Source: Bacteroidales bacterium UBA7569
GTDB lineage: Bacteria; Bacteroidota; Bacteroidia; Bacteroidales; Paludibacteraceae
Assembly (NCBI GenBank): GCA_002477945.1
Contig: DLLF01000006.1
Location: 40,455 to 104,454 of the forward strand
Length of the DNA stretch: 64,000 bases
Direction of reading: 5' to 3'
Shown: in pieces, positions 16,383-25,159 of the stretch
Layout: every line of letters starts with the position of its first letter
How positions within the stretch are numbered: position 1 is the stretch's first letter
The notes under the pieces: model-generated
Told to the model about the DNA's origin: nothing
Database searches by the model: none
What the model saw: only the letters and a program-made list of their open reading frames with translations
Translations under genes and position numbers: made by a program

Positions 16383-17921
16383 TTATCCAGCCCAATTTTC
16401 CCTGTCTAAATTACGATAACTGATGGCCTCGGCAATATGCTGTGCCTCAATGTTCTCCGAACCTTCCAGGTCTGCAATGGTTCTCGCCACTTTCAGTATT
16501 CGGTCGTATGCTCGTGCCGACAATCCCAAACGCTCCATTGCATTCTGCAACAAGGCGTTGCAAGCATCGTCTATACGGCAGAAGCGGCGTATCTGCTTAC
16601 CCGACATCTGTGCGTTGCAGTAAACCCCGTCCGTGCCTGTAAAACGTTTTGCCTGTCTCTCCCGCGCTTTCAGTACCCGTTCCCTTATTTGCTCGCTGTG
16701 TTCCTCTTCTTTGTGACTGGTGAGTTTGTCGAATGGCACGGGAACGATCTCCACCTGTATGTCAATGCGGTCAAGCAAGGGCCCCGATATTCTGCTCAGA
16801 TACCTGTGTACCATGCCCGGGTTGCAGGTGCAGGCGTGGGTAGGGTCATTGTAGTGCCCGCAGGGGCACGGATTCATTGCGGCAACAAGCATGAAACTTG
16901 CCGGATACTCCACCGACATCTTTGCTCGGGAAATGCAGATCTTTCTGTCCTCCAATGGTTGGCGCATCACCTCCAAAGCACTGCGCTTGTATTCCGGCAA
17001 TTCGTCCAGAAAAAGCACACCGTTGTGGGCTAACGAGATCTCGCCGGGCATCGGATTCGTCCCTCCCCCCACCAAAGCAACGTCACTCACCGTATGGTGC
17101 GGGCTGCGGAATGGACGTTGTGTTATCAGCGATATGTTCTTTCCCGTAACTCCTGCTACCGAGTGTATCTTGGTCGTTTCCAATGCTTCCTGCAATGTGA
17201 GGGGCGGAAGAATGCTCGGCAGACGTTTTGCCATCATGCTCTTCCCTGCACCTGGAGGACCTACCATCAGCAGATTATGTCCCCCTGCCGCCGCCACTTC
17301 CAGAGCGCGCTTCACATTCTCCTGACCTCTCACGTCCGCAAAGTCTAATTCTGAATGTAGGGCTTGCGTGTCAAAAGCCTGTCGCATATCTATGGTCGTG
17401 GGGACAAACTCTCTTTTTCGGTTCAGAAATTGCTCCACGTCACGGAGATTCTCCATGCCGTACACCTCTATCCCGTCCACCACTGCCGCCTCTTCGGCAT
17501 TGGCTGCAGGGAGAATAAAGCCTCTGTACCCCATCTCTTTTGCCATTACTGCAATGGGAAGAACGCCTCGGATAGGCTGTAACGTGCCGTCCAATGACAA
17601 CTCTCCCATGATGATGTACTCATGCAGTCGTTCCGATAGCACCTGCTCATCGGCTGCCATAATACCTATTGCTAACGGAAGATCGTAGGCTGCACCCTCT
17701 TTCTTGATGTCTGCGGGCGCCATATTGATGGTGATCTGCTTGAAAGGCATCTTATATCCGTTCACTTTCAATGCGGAGCAAATCCGCTCATGACTTTCTT
17801 TCACGGCGTTATCGGGTAATCCTACCAGGCAGAAGTTCGTCCCCTGGGTCAGATATACTTCTATTGTCACCAATACGGCATCTATTCCATATACTGCCGC
17901 ACCAAAGGTCTTTACTAACAT
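16383..17921 (-). CDS. YifB/ComM family Mg-chelatase-like AAA+ ATPase
   Basis: 512 residues, the usual YifB/ComM length. The N-terminal ChlI-type domain (about 20-145; FCLVGLPDNAVKESHERI, INMAPADIKKEG) is followed by the AAA+ core with Walker A GPPGAGKS at 221-228, GVLFLDELPEY (Walker B, about 303) and MNPCPCGHYNDP with a Cys-rich insert, and a C-terminal domain with LSARAYDRILKVARTIADLE. ComM proteins are helicases that help branch migration in DNA uptake and recombination in other bacteria; that role here is inference. The stop is 21 bases before uvrB and the start is 5 bases after tamB. Confidence 0.93.
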   Translation of the reverse strand: MLVKTFGAAVYGIDAVLVTIEVYLTQGTNFCLVGLPDNAVKESHERICSALKVNGYKMPFKQITINMAPADIKKEGAAYDLPLAIGIMAADEQVLSERLHEYIIMGELSLDGTLQPIRGVLPIAVMAKEMGYRGFILPAANAEEAAVVDGIEVYGMENLRDVEQFLNRKREFVPTTIDMRQAFDTQALHSELDFADVRGQENVKRALEVAAAGGHNLLMVGPPGAGKSMMAKRLPSILPPLTLQEALETTKIHSVAGVTGKNISLITQRPFRSPHHTVSDVALVGGGTNPMPGEISLAHNGVLFLDELPEYKRSALEVMRQPLEDRKICISRAKMSVEYPASFMLVAAMNPCPCGHYNDPTHACTCNPGMVHRYLSRISGPLLDRIDIQVEIVPVPFDKLTSHKEEEHSEQIRERVLKARERQAKRFTGTDGVYCNAQMSGKQIRRFCRIDDACNALLQNAMERLGLSARAYDRILKVARTIADLEGSENIEAQHIAEAISYRNLDRENWAG

Positions 17922-17926
17922 ATTCC

Positions 17927-20900
17927 CTATCTTTTTGGCGGAATACTGTCGTTTGCCACAGCCTTTTTTCTGTGTTTGCGACCTTGCCCGCCGAAATCAT
18001 ATTTGAACATCAAACCGACACCCTGCACCGTATGTGCCTCCTTCAGTGAGTATTTGTCCACCGTGTGCGTGTAGGCTTTCGCACGCCAATGACCCGACGG
18101 ACTGAGCATATATTCCACATCCAGGTTCCCGAACAAGGGTTGGTTGCTGATGTCGTTATAACGGTATCCGAAGTTGCCGTTGATGAGAAGCCGGTTGTTG
18201 GGCTGGTATTGGAACTGGGTTTCATATTCCTGGCTCGCATCATCACCGCTGCCACCGGTTCTTACGTTGAACCCTACTGTGAAATCTTTGGTCAGTTTGC
18301 CCAACCAGTTGTTGATCTGACCCGTAATCGTTGAACTCAACAACGAGTAAGTCTCGCTCACTCCTATGTTCTCCGTGGTCGTTTGCAGGTATTCCGGAGT
18401 GTAGAATTTATTGAATACAAGCAGATACAGTATCTGTCTCATCAGCATCTCGTCCGTATTGATAATCGATTTCACCTGGCTTGACACGCTCTCGTCAGAT
18501 TGTGGCAACTCTATTCCGAAAGAGATTACGGGGTTCATCAAGTTCCCTTTGAGATAAAGTATACAGTTCACCGGTACGGACGTGCGGTTCGTTGAAACCT
18601 GCGATATGTCCGAACCGAACAAATCCCGCAACGATGCGGTCGTGGAATAATGCGCACTTGCGTCCACCTGGGGGTTTTCCGGATCTCCGCTGAAGATGAC
18701 CTTGCTGTTTGGTCGTATGGTAAACTCCTTGCGGATGACGTTTTGGAATGTGAAGAAGAATGAACCTTGTTGAAGGGTATAGGTGCCGAATATCTTGATG
18801 TCGTCGGCAGCCATATCATAACTTACCTTCAAGTTACCCTCTCCACGTCCTTCCAGCCGGTCACCTGTCTTCGGGTCTATGATGATATCCACCTTCGCTT
18901 CAGGGGTCGCTTCTATTTGCAGATCAAGATATACTTTCGTATTGCTTTCCGGCTCGGACTGATGTGGCTCTTTTTTCGCAATGGGGGCATTGTGATCCAC
19001 AAAGGTGATGAACGAATTGTCATGCGCATTGCTTGCCCCTCCGATAGACAGACTGAACTCTGTCTTGTTGGCTGTCATTGCATTGGCAGATATGCGGCAT
19101 TCATGTTCGTCACCGCGGATGAATGCCTCTCCTGTTCCGTACACCTTTCCGTAGAACATGTCATTCCGCGAGGGAGGCAGGTTCATCACGAGAGCCTTCT
19201 GACAGCCGATGTCAATGCTGTAGCGGAAATCTTGAAAACTGCCGTCATGCTCAAGCGCACCGTTCACCGACAAAGTGTTGCCCTCAGCGTCACGCAGATG
19301 GATGCCGGAGAAGTCTATTTTGCCGTAATCCATGGTGATGGAGTCCGTGAAGTGGTAATATGTTCCGAGCATACCTATTCCCAAACCCGCATCTTTTGCC
19401 AATGCTTTACCCGTTACGTGGGTCTTTTTGTTTTGTCCGAACACATGCACATCTCCGAATCCTCGGCCCTGTATGTTTTCCAATATGTTCTTTGTCCAGA
19501 AGTTGATGAATCCGAGATTGACGGAATCAGCCTTTATAAACAAGTCCCAACGCTTGTTGTCCGATGGAGCCACCACACCCGTTATATCCGCCACTGTATC
19601 CCCTTTCTCCACAACCGCACCGGCTATGTCTATCGTCTTCTTTTCCCTGTTCAGACGGGCGGTCGCAGTGGCGTCACCCACAAACTGACCATTAATGCAG
19701 GCACTGTCCATGCGGGCCTCTGCCTGAAGCATCGGGGTGCTGAACAGACTGAAAACCGTTCCCCTTGCTGTAAGTCTTCCTCCGAAGGAAATAACATCTT
19801 TCGCCTCGGTGAAACTGAGAATATAATCCAAAGGAAAATCACCTATGTCGAAATGGATGGAATCATTGCTGCGTTTGCTGGCCATACCGTGGGCATATAC
19901 GAAGCGGCGGCTGTTCCCGAAACGGAAATTATCCAACTGCAGTGAAGTGTCCGCCACGGCATAGCGAAGATGACCGTCCGCAAGAGTCCATACAGAATCC
20001 GACAACAGGAATCGCGACGGAAGCAGATGGAGGTCAATGAGAGGCTCACCGGCGTACTGCATAAATCGCGTGATGGTGCGTATCGAACCTGCGTTGCGTC
20101 GCTCCTTCGGATTGGCAAAGTCAAAGTTCAATACAACGGAGTCTCTTCGGGCCACCGATTTCAGATAACATTGCAAATCGCCTATCTTCTCTCCTGCCGG
20201 CGTGTTTCCTGCATATTTCAGCATCTGGGCGGAGAGATTGATCTGGTTGGAGTGGTTGTCTATGTTTAAGGCGATATTGTCTATCTTCAGATCTCCTTTC
20301 TTGAAGGTGGGAACAAGCACCTGCAACGCAAACTGCTCGTCAGGTTCCGATATAAAACCTTTTATGGTGGGGAGATCGGAGAACGACATCGGGAGTTCCA
20401 ATACCTCGCTGATGAGATCCAGATTCTTGAAATAGGCATAGAACTGCACATCGTTCGTGGCAGATGTTTGCATCACTGCCTTTCTGTCCTTCTCCGACAG
20501 CAAACGGGGTACGTATCTTGCCAACAGTCGTTTCACGATGAGCGGCAACTGGCTGTATCGGTATTGTCCAGATATGTTGGCATTCAGGTAGTCCGATTGT
20601 ATTTTGAAATTTGTCGGTCGCTTGTCACCGGTCTCGGCCAGCAGACGCATCTTCTGCATAAGCAGGGTCTTGCCGTTGTTTTCAAACGACAATGTGTCTA
20701 TTGCCAAACTGCCGTTGATGTTGTCCAATTGGTTCCCTGTGATATTCAGGGATATGCTGCCCCGCAGGTCGGAATGGCTGTAACGTTTCGAAAATCCCAA
20801 CTCGCCCAAGCGCAGGCGGTGTATGTCCAAGCCGAAGTCAAAAACGGGCAACTGCTTGTTCAGGTCTATCAAACCGTCAAACCGGAAACCTATGTTCGGA

Positions 20901-22366
20901 TCGTCAATGTAAACCAACCCGTCATATTTGTTCTGGGTATATGTACCGTCTATATGTGCATTCTTGTAGGTGTATCCGTTGAACCCGATGGAAGTGATAT
21001 GGGCACACAGATTGGCACGCAAAGGCTGGCCTGCGCCGCTGTAGGCATCCACTTGCGCACGCATGGCAATGTTCCCGAACCGTTTGTCTCCTGTCAATGG
21101 CGACAGACGGAAACGCTTGGTCTGTACAATGCCCTTGAAATGCGGATCCTGAAAATGTCCGGTGGTGCGCAGCGACCCCTGTGTGGATATTGATCCTAAT
21201 CGGGAACTGAATGTCCCTTGCAGGTTCAGGCTGTCGCTGCGACCGCTCAGCACGCCTTTGTAGTGTACAACGCCCAACTGGGCTATCGACTTGGGCAATT
21301 GATACGGACGGTCTTGCATATCCGAAATGAAATCCTGTACAAGCGCATGGTGCAAAGTCAGGTCTTGGAAATTGGCATATAGGTAGGCGGTGTCAATCCG
21401 AGGCAGACCTGCAATGGATATATCGCCCCTCAGTAAGGCATACTGCTGGTAGTTGACGGCTAAGTTCTCCGCCCGCAGATTGCCGATGCTGCCGTCTATG
21501 TTGCCGGAAAGTGAAATCTCACCCTCTATCTTGTCCAAGGCAGGGACAAACAAACCGATATCATGAGGCGAAAGCACGGCTTTGTCTATCTCCAAGTGTA
21601 CTTTTGCATCGGCTATGCCATCCTTGTTGATACCTCCTTCCGGAAATCCTATCTCCACCGTCTTCGTCGAAAATTCCGAATGGGGCAGAACTATCTGCAT
21701 ACACGGCATGCTGATACCGCGCGGCGTCAGCAATAGGCGGGCATGCAAAGTGTTCAGACGGAAAGAGTCTGCTTTTTGCACAAAGTCTGTATGCTGCCGT
21801 CGCAAGGTTCCTTCCAATTGTCCTATCTCGGCATCCAGCGAATCTCGGCTGTAGTGGTTGAGCGATAATTCTGCCTGCAAACCGTCTGTTCGCCAGTCAT
21901 TGTAACGTAATCGTATGTTGTGCAATCCCACATTCTTTATTTCCATAACGGGCAACGTGTCAGTATGAGTCGAAGGCAACAGCCTTTCAAGAAATGTATA
22001 GTTCTTGGTTATGGAATCCAGGGAATAGATGTTGATGAATGCATCTCGCAACAAGGCTTTCCGGAAGATAATGCGGTGCCGGAAAAATCCTCTGAAATCA
22101 AACTCGGCATCAATGCCTTTTGTATAGAACAAGGTATCTCCCTGCTGGTCGCCTATATAGATGTTTTCAAAACTGACCTTGTTGAACAACCGGTAATCCG
22201 CTTTGCCGATTCGCACCTCCGCTTGCAGCCCTCTTGATATTTCCTGTGCCGCTACATTCAGCATGGCGGTCTGCACCTTGCTGCTACGGATAAGCAGAAG
22301 AAGCATTCCTGACACCAAAACAGTGCAAGCGACAACAATCGAAAGTATGTAAGCGAAGCGTTTCAT
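17927..22366 (-). CDS. tamB: TamB-like translocation and assembly module protein (DUF490)
   Basis: 1479 residues from the ATG at 22366, chosen over one 72 bases earlier because it gives MKRFAYILSIVVACTVLVSG, a single N-terminal membrane anchor placed just downstream of the promoter. The long body is AsmA/TamB-like beta repeat, and the C-terminal TamB domain (about 1150-1479) holds EGNLKVSYDMAADDIKIFGT, YTLQQGSFFFTFQNVI and FTIRPNSKVIFSGDP. TamB spans the periplasm as a hydrophobic groove and is linked to outer-membrane protein assembly and lipid transport in other bacteria. No tamA/BamA gene is adjacent. First gene of the minus-strand operon. Confidence 0.9.
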   Translation of the reverse strand: MKRFAYILSIVVACTVLVSGMLLLLIRSSKVQTAMLNVAAQEISRGLQAEVRIGKADYRLFNKVSFENIYIGDQQGDTLFYTKGIDAEFDFRGFFRHRIIFRKALLRDAFINIYSLDSITKNYTFLERLLPSTHTDTLPVMEIKNVGLHNIRLRYNDWRTDGLQAELSLNHYSRDSLDAEIGQLEGTLRRQHTDFVQKADSFRLNTLHARLLLTPRGISMPCMQIVLPHSEFSTKTVEIGFPEGGINKDGIADAKVHLEIDKAVLSPHDIGLFVPALDKIEGEISLSGNIDGSIGNLRAENLAVNYQQYALLRGDISIAGLPRIDTAYLYANFQDLTLHHALVQDFISDMQDRPYQLPKSIAQLGVVHYKGVLSGRSDSLNLQGTFSSRLGSISTQGSLRTTGHFQDPHFKGIVQTKRFRLSPLTGDKRFGNIAMRAQVDAYSGAGQPLRANLCAHITSIGFNGYTYKNAHIDGTYTQNKYDGLVYIDDPNIGFRFDGLIDLNKQLPVFDFGLDIHRLRLGELGFSKRYSHSDLRGSISLNITGNQLDNINGSLAIDTLSFENNGKTLLMQKMRLLAETGDKRPTNFKIQSDYLNANISGQYRYSQLPLIVKRLLARYVPRLLSEKDRKAVMQTSATNDVQFYAYFKNLDLISEVLELPMSFSDLPTIKGFISEPDEQFALQVLVPTFKKGDLKIDNIALNIDNHSNQINLSAQMLKYAGNTPAGEKIGDLQCYLKSVARRDSVVLNFDFANPKERRNAGSIRTITRFMQYAGEPLIDLHLLPSRFLLSDSVWTLADGHLRYAVADTSLQLDNFRFGNSRRFVYAHGMASKRSNDSIHFDIGDFPLDYILSFTEAKDVISFGGRLTARGTVFSLFSTPMLQAEARMDSACINGQFVGDATATARLNREKKTIDIAGAVVEKGDTVADITGVVAPSDNKRWDLFIKADSVNLGFINFWTKNILENIQGRGFGDVHVFGQNKKTHVTGKALAKDAGLGIGMLGTYYHFTDSITMDYGKIDFSGIHLRDAEGNTLSVNGALEHDGSFQDFRYSIDIGCQKALVMNLPPSRNDMFYGKVYGTGEAFIRGDEHECRISANAMTANKTEFSLSIGGASNAHDNSFITFVDHNAPIAKKEPHQSEPESNTKVYLDLQIEATPEAKVDIIIDPKTGDRLEGRGEGNLKVSYDMAADDIKIFGTYTLQQGSFFFTFQNVIRKEFTIRPNSKVIFSGDPENPQVDASAHYSTTASLRDLFGSDISQVSTNRTSVPVNCILYLKGNLMNPVISFGIELPQSDESVSSQVKSIINTDEMLMRQILYLLVFNKFYTPEYLQTTTENIGVSETYSLLSSTITGQINNWLGKLTKDFTVGFNVRTGGSGDDASQEYETQFQYQPNNRLLINGNFGYRYNDISNQPLFGNLDVEYMLSPSGHWRAKAYTHTVDKYSLKEAHTVQGVGLMFKYDFGGQGRKHRKKAVANDSIPPKR

Positions 22367-22402
22367 TTTGCAATGGGTACAACTGCCGCAAAGTAATATC
22401 TG

Positions 22403-22434
22403 CAAAGATAAGGTATATTTGTCGTATCTGCAAG
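22403..22434 (-). promoter_or_regulatory. Promoter of the tamB-yifB-uvrB-cls operon
   Basis: On the minus strand CTTG (complement of 22431-22434), a 20-base spacer and TATCTTTG (complement of 22403-22410). The leader is about 30 bases. Confidence 0.8.
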
Positions 22435-22547
22435 TCATTCAGCAGGAAAGATGATGGAATGTTTTATTTCTCAAATACAATCTGCCTGTGAAATGGAACC
22501 GGTGGTATCCGTTTTCCGCTTGTATCTGCATTCTGCTTGTTTGCCCC

Positions 22548-22577
22548 ATTCATCCTATTCGTCCAATCCGTTCAATA
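22548..22577 (+). repeat. Dispersed intergenic repeat, family C
   Basis: CATCCTATTCGTCCAATCCG, a degenerate 9-base pattern (nnTCCnATT type) also seen at 22794, 34869 and 45905. Confidence 0.55.
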
Positions 22578-22626
22578 ATCTTCTCTGCGGTTGCCCGATT
22601 GTCAATCATCAACTTGTTTCTTTCTA

Positions 22627-22661
22627 CGACCCCTCGTCGAGACCTCAAGCACCCCTCATCG
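22627..22661 (+). repeat. Dispersed intergenic repeat, family B
   Basis: CGACCCCTCGTCGAGACCTC, then AAGCACCCCTCATCG. Confidence 0.7.
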
Positions 22662-22692
22662 CAAGGATTATGAAACAATGCAATGCTATTAA

Positions 22693-22723
22693 AGCCCCTT
22701 CTTTGGAGGGGTTGGGGGAGGTC
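22693..22723 (+). repeat. Dispersed intergenic repeat, family A (hairpin)
   Basis: AGCCCCTTCTTTGGAGGGGT with a GGGGGAGGTC tail; one base in the stem differs from the copies at 812 and 2924. Confidence 0.7.
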
Positions 22724-22793
22724 TTCCTCTCCATAGAATTTCTCGATTAACTGGAATGTCTATAATAACTCCCATCTCAGGCTCCCTGTTGGA

Positions 22794-22835
22794 CTAATCT
22801 GTCCAATCCGCCCGATCCGTCCCGTTCTCCTGTAG
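22794..22835 (+). repeat. Dispersed intergenic repeat, family C
   Basis: CTGTCCAATCCGCCCGATCC, then GTCCCGTTCTCC, the same 9-base pattern as at 22548. Confidence 0.55.
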
Positions 22836-22928
22836 TCCAAGATCCCGCATCTTCAGGCTTCTTGAATATCTATCATAAACTAACATAAAGTTTACCTCCC
22901 CCTATAAAGCAAAATTGTTGGTCATGAA

Positions 22929-22960
22929 TTTGTCAGTCTATAAAAGAATGTATATCTTTG
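22929..22960 (+). promoter_or_regulatory. Strong consensus promoter of the putative structured RNA
   Basis: TTTG at 22929-22932, a 20-base spacer and TATCTTTG at 22953-22960. Both elements match the Bacteroidota consensus exactly. Confidence 0.8.
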
Positions 22961-22965
22961 CAGTG

Positions 22966-23343
22966 TGAAGTTCACGCAGAGGTGAGCGGGTGGGTATCGT
23001 TTCTTGCTTCGTGCAGGAAACAAATGTCACCGAAGTCTCTGAATGGGCTTCGCAGTACATAATAAAGGCGTTTATTGACGCTCTGTTCTGACGGATTGAA
23101 ATGTCGCAGTTTCACGTAGAAATCAGACTTAGCAACGGTAGATGTCCTCGGAGTATAAGTATATTCCGCCTGTCGGGAAGCGATGTATATTACGTCGTCT
23201 CGTGTGCCATGGTTGCATGGCACGGTTACAGGTGTTGGTTGTCTTATATTGGCGTGGGCTTCGCGTTGTCGGTTCTATTTCTACAGGCAATGCGACAGCC
23301 TCAATTCGTGGAACGGCAACGGCCGAAATCCACGTTTTTTTTT
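22966..23343 (+). ncRNA. Putative structured non-coding RNA of about 378 nt, family not recognised
   Basis: A full-consensus promoter and a Rho-independent terminator (23307-23343) bracket a stretch with no credible reading frame. It contains many local inverted repeats: GTGAA-G-TTCAC at the start, CGAAG with CTTCG, AATAAA-GGCG-TTTATT, CGGA with TCCG around a TATA/TATA inner stem, and a perfect GTGCCATG-GTTG-CATGGCAC hairpin near 23208. I looked for the conserved blocks of RNase P RNA (AGGAAAGUC, ACAGAA), tmRNA (GUUCGAAUCC, 3' ACCA) and SRP RNA and did not find them. It could also be a long structured leader of the zinc-ribbon operon starting at 23380, with the terminator acting as an attenuator. 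Confidence 0.55.
23307..23343 (+). terminator. Rho-independent terminator of the putative RNA
   Basis: CGTGGA pairs with TCCACG, with an inner CGGC-AACG-GCCG stem, followed by nine T residues. It ends 36 bases before the next start codon. Confidence 0.85.
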
Positions 23344-23379
23344 ATGTCTGTACAACGACGCTAAAAACCGATATAAGCA

Positions 23380-25146
23380 ATGTTTTGTCCTGAATGTGGT
23401 ACCAAGTTAGACAAAGAGGCACTTTTCTGCCCTGAATGTGGCACGAAAGTAACTCCGCTGCAAGCCGTAGAAACGGCAGCAAACGGCACTCCCTGTGTAG
23501 ATAATGCGGAGACTGTCTCCGATGAACCGGACATTGTCGCACGTGGATTCATCCTGACGAATATACAATCGCTGTCAAGGCGTTTGCATGTCCGCAAAGA
23601 AATGGTACAAGATGTATTCAACGGATATATCCGGGGAATGAGGCAATGGGGCGTCCGCTATGTCTTGTTGGATGCAAGTGATTATACGTACCGGGTTCGC
23701 GGTTTCTTGGGAGGACGTAAACATGTGTCACTGGGTAGCGCTGATACTTGGGCTGATTATGCGGCGATTCTCAAAGATGCACACGATGCAGAGGTGCGTT
23801 CGGGAGAACCCGAATCGGATTACCTGTTTATTATTGGTGGCGATGATGATGTCCCCATGCCTTGTCTTCCGCACTTTTTCGACAATGACAACGATCGCGA
23901 CTTTGATACCGATCTTCTCTACGCCTATCCCTATGGAGACGAAATGGCGGCAAAATTGCTGTCGCAGGAACTCTTTTCTTATGATGCCCTCTTCTACGTG
24001 GGACGTCTCCCCGTTGCTGACGACGGGAGTTTTTCCGACCTGACGGATTATCTCTCACGTGTATTGGAGCAGGGGGCTGCGGTTCCCGTTGATACAGCCT
24101 ATTCGCAGTGCGACCCGCATTGGAAGCAAGTGACCTTGTCCATTACGGAGGATTTGAATCGGGCAGGACTCTATCCTGACTATGGTGATAATCTGCCTGC
24201 TGAGATAATCGCACAAAAGCGGGTGTTCTTGACTCCTCATGTGGCTCTCGACTCTCAAACGGGCAAGCAGAATCCGCATGCTTTCAATGAACAGGCTAAC
24301 TACTATTTCTTCAATATGCACGGCAGTAATGCTATGCATAGCGAAGGTTTCTTTGGAGAGGGTTTGCACGGAGAAGGTTGGGCGGAAGGAATGTCCCCTC
24401 TGTTGATAGCAAGAGCGGAAAGACCCAATATATTCTTTACGCAGGCTTGTTACGGAGGACGCTTTATCCGCTATCCCAAACGCAAAAGTACCTTGCTCTC
24501 CGCATTGACGGGCAAAACGCTCACCTATGTGGGTTCGTCCCGTGTGGCTTATGGTGCTGTCGACCCTTCTGATGGCCAGTGCAGGCTTTCCACATCAGAC
24601 ATCTTGGCACAGGCTTTCAATTGCGCCATGCTCAACGGCTATACGGCAGGTGCCGCATTCTTTGCTGCACGTGTGGAGACTTGGCAGACCGCACCGGGAG
24701 ATGTGGTTCATGCACTTACGATCAGTGAATTCAACCTCTATGGCGACCCGCTTGTGCATATAGGAGGTTATCAAGCCACCAACTATACGGCGGACAAGTC
24801 CGCACTGCTCAAGCCCGGAGAAAAAGTGGGTGTGGTTCGCGAAGAGGTAATCTCCCGAAAGTCTGCCCCGGGAAAACAAAGTCTGTTGGTGCAGGTGCGG
24901 AGTGCTGTCGATAAAAACATTATGGATATCTCGGCATCTATAGCCGCAAGTCTTTACCGGCAGTATGGTATCCCGGCCCGTGAACCTTCCATCATTAGTC
25001 GTTGCACCTATGCGGACGGACGGCGTGAACTGTGTTTCACGTTCTCGCAGCCGGGTACCAACGGATTGTGTAACGAAACACGTGTATCGGCATCCGAAGA
25101 CGGAACAATTAAAACAGTAGCATCAACAAAACTATTTACCAACTAA
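23380..25146 (+). CDS. Zinc-ribbon protein with a clan CD (caspase/gingipain-like) cysteine peptidase domain
   Basis: 588 residues, no signal peptide. The N terminus has a double zinc ribbon: CPECG at 3-7 and CPECG at 17-21. The rest resembles the C25/caspase fold: a sheet strand ending DYLFIIGGDDDVPMP, then NYYFFNMHGS with His314 and NIFFTQACYGG with Cys357, the usual His-Cys dyad order and context. The C-terminal part includes EFNLYGDPLVHIGG, which in gingipain-like proteins closes the peptidase domain. No secretion signal is present, unlike true gingipains, so a cytoplasmic protease is more likely. The SPFH zinc-ribbon gene follows after 13 bases in a run of plus-strand genes. The target protein is unknown. 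Confidence 0.75.
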   Translation: MFCPECGTKLDKEALFCPECGTKVTPLQAVETAANGTPCVDNAETVSDEPDIVARGFILTNIQSLSRRLHVRKEMVQDVFNGYIRGMRQWGVRYVLLDASDYTYRVRGFLGGRKHVSLGSADTWADYAAILKDAHDAEVRSGEPESDYLFIIGGDDDVPMPCLPHFFDNDNDRDFDTDLLYAYPYGDEMAAKLLSQELFSYDALFYVGRLPVADDGSFSDLTDYLSRVLEQGAAVPVDTAYSQCDPHWKQVTLSITEDLNRAGLYPDYGDNLPAEIIAQKRVFLTPHVALDSQTGKQNPHAFNEQANYYFFNMHGSNAMHSEGFFGEGLHGEGWAEGMSPLLIARAERPNIFFTQACYGGRFIRYPKRKSTLLSALTGKTLTYVGSSRVAYGAVDPSDGQCRLSTSDILAQAFNCAMLNGYTAGAAFFAARVETWQTAPGDVVHALTISEFNLYGDPLVHIGGYQATNYTADKSALLKPGEKVGVVREEVISRKSAPGKQSLLVQVRSAVDKNIMDISASIAASLYRQYGIPAREPSIISRCTYADGRRELCFTFSQPGTNGLCNETRVSASEDGTIKTVASTKLFTN

Positions 25147-25159
25147 TACACTATCAATT

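Larger units (their letters stand above)
22440..22928. other. Intergenic region filled with dispersed repeats
   Basis: Nearly 490 bases with no credible gene. In order: family C (22548-22577), family B (22627-22661), family A (22693-22723) and family C (22794-22835). Short open frames here only translate the repeats. Confidence 0.65.

Noticed and set aside
22451..22750. A 99-codon plus-strand open frame
   Set aside because: It translates family B, A and C repeats; composition is not protein-like and there is no start context or neighbour support.
22966..23343. Identification of the RNA as RNase P RNA, tmRNA or SRP RNA
   Set aside because: The universally conserved sequence blocks of these RNAs could not be found on either strand.
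23101..23364. An 87-codon frame inside the putative structured RNA
   Set aside because: No conserved-looking protein features, it runs through the terminator hairpin, and the overlapping frames are equally open; the RNA reading explains the promoter and terminator better.
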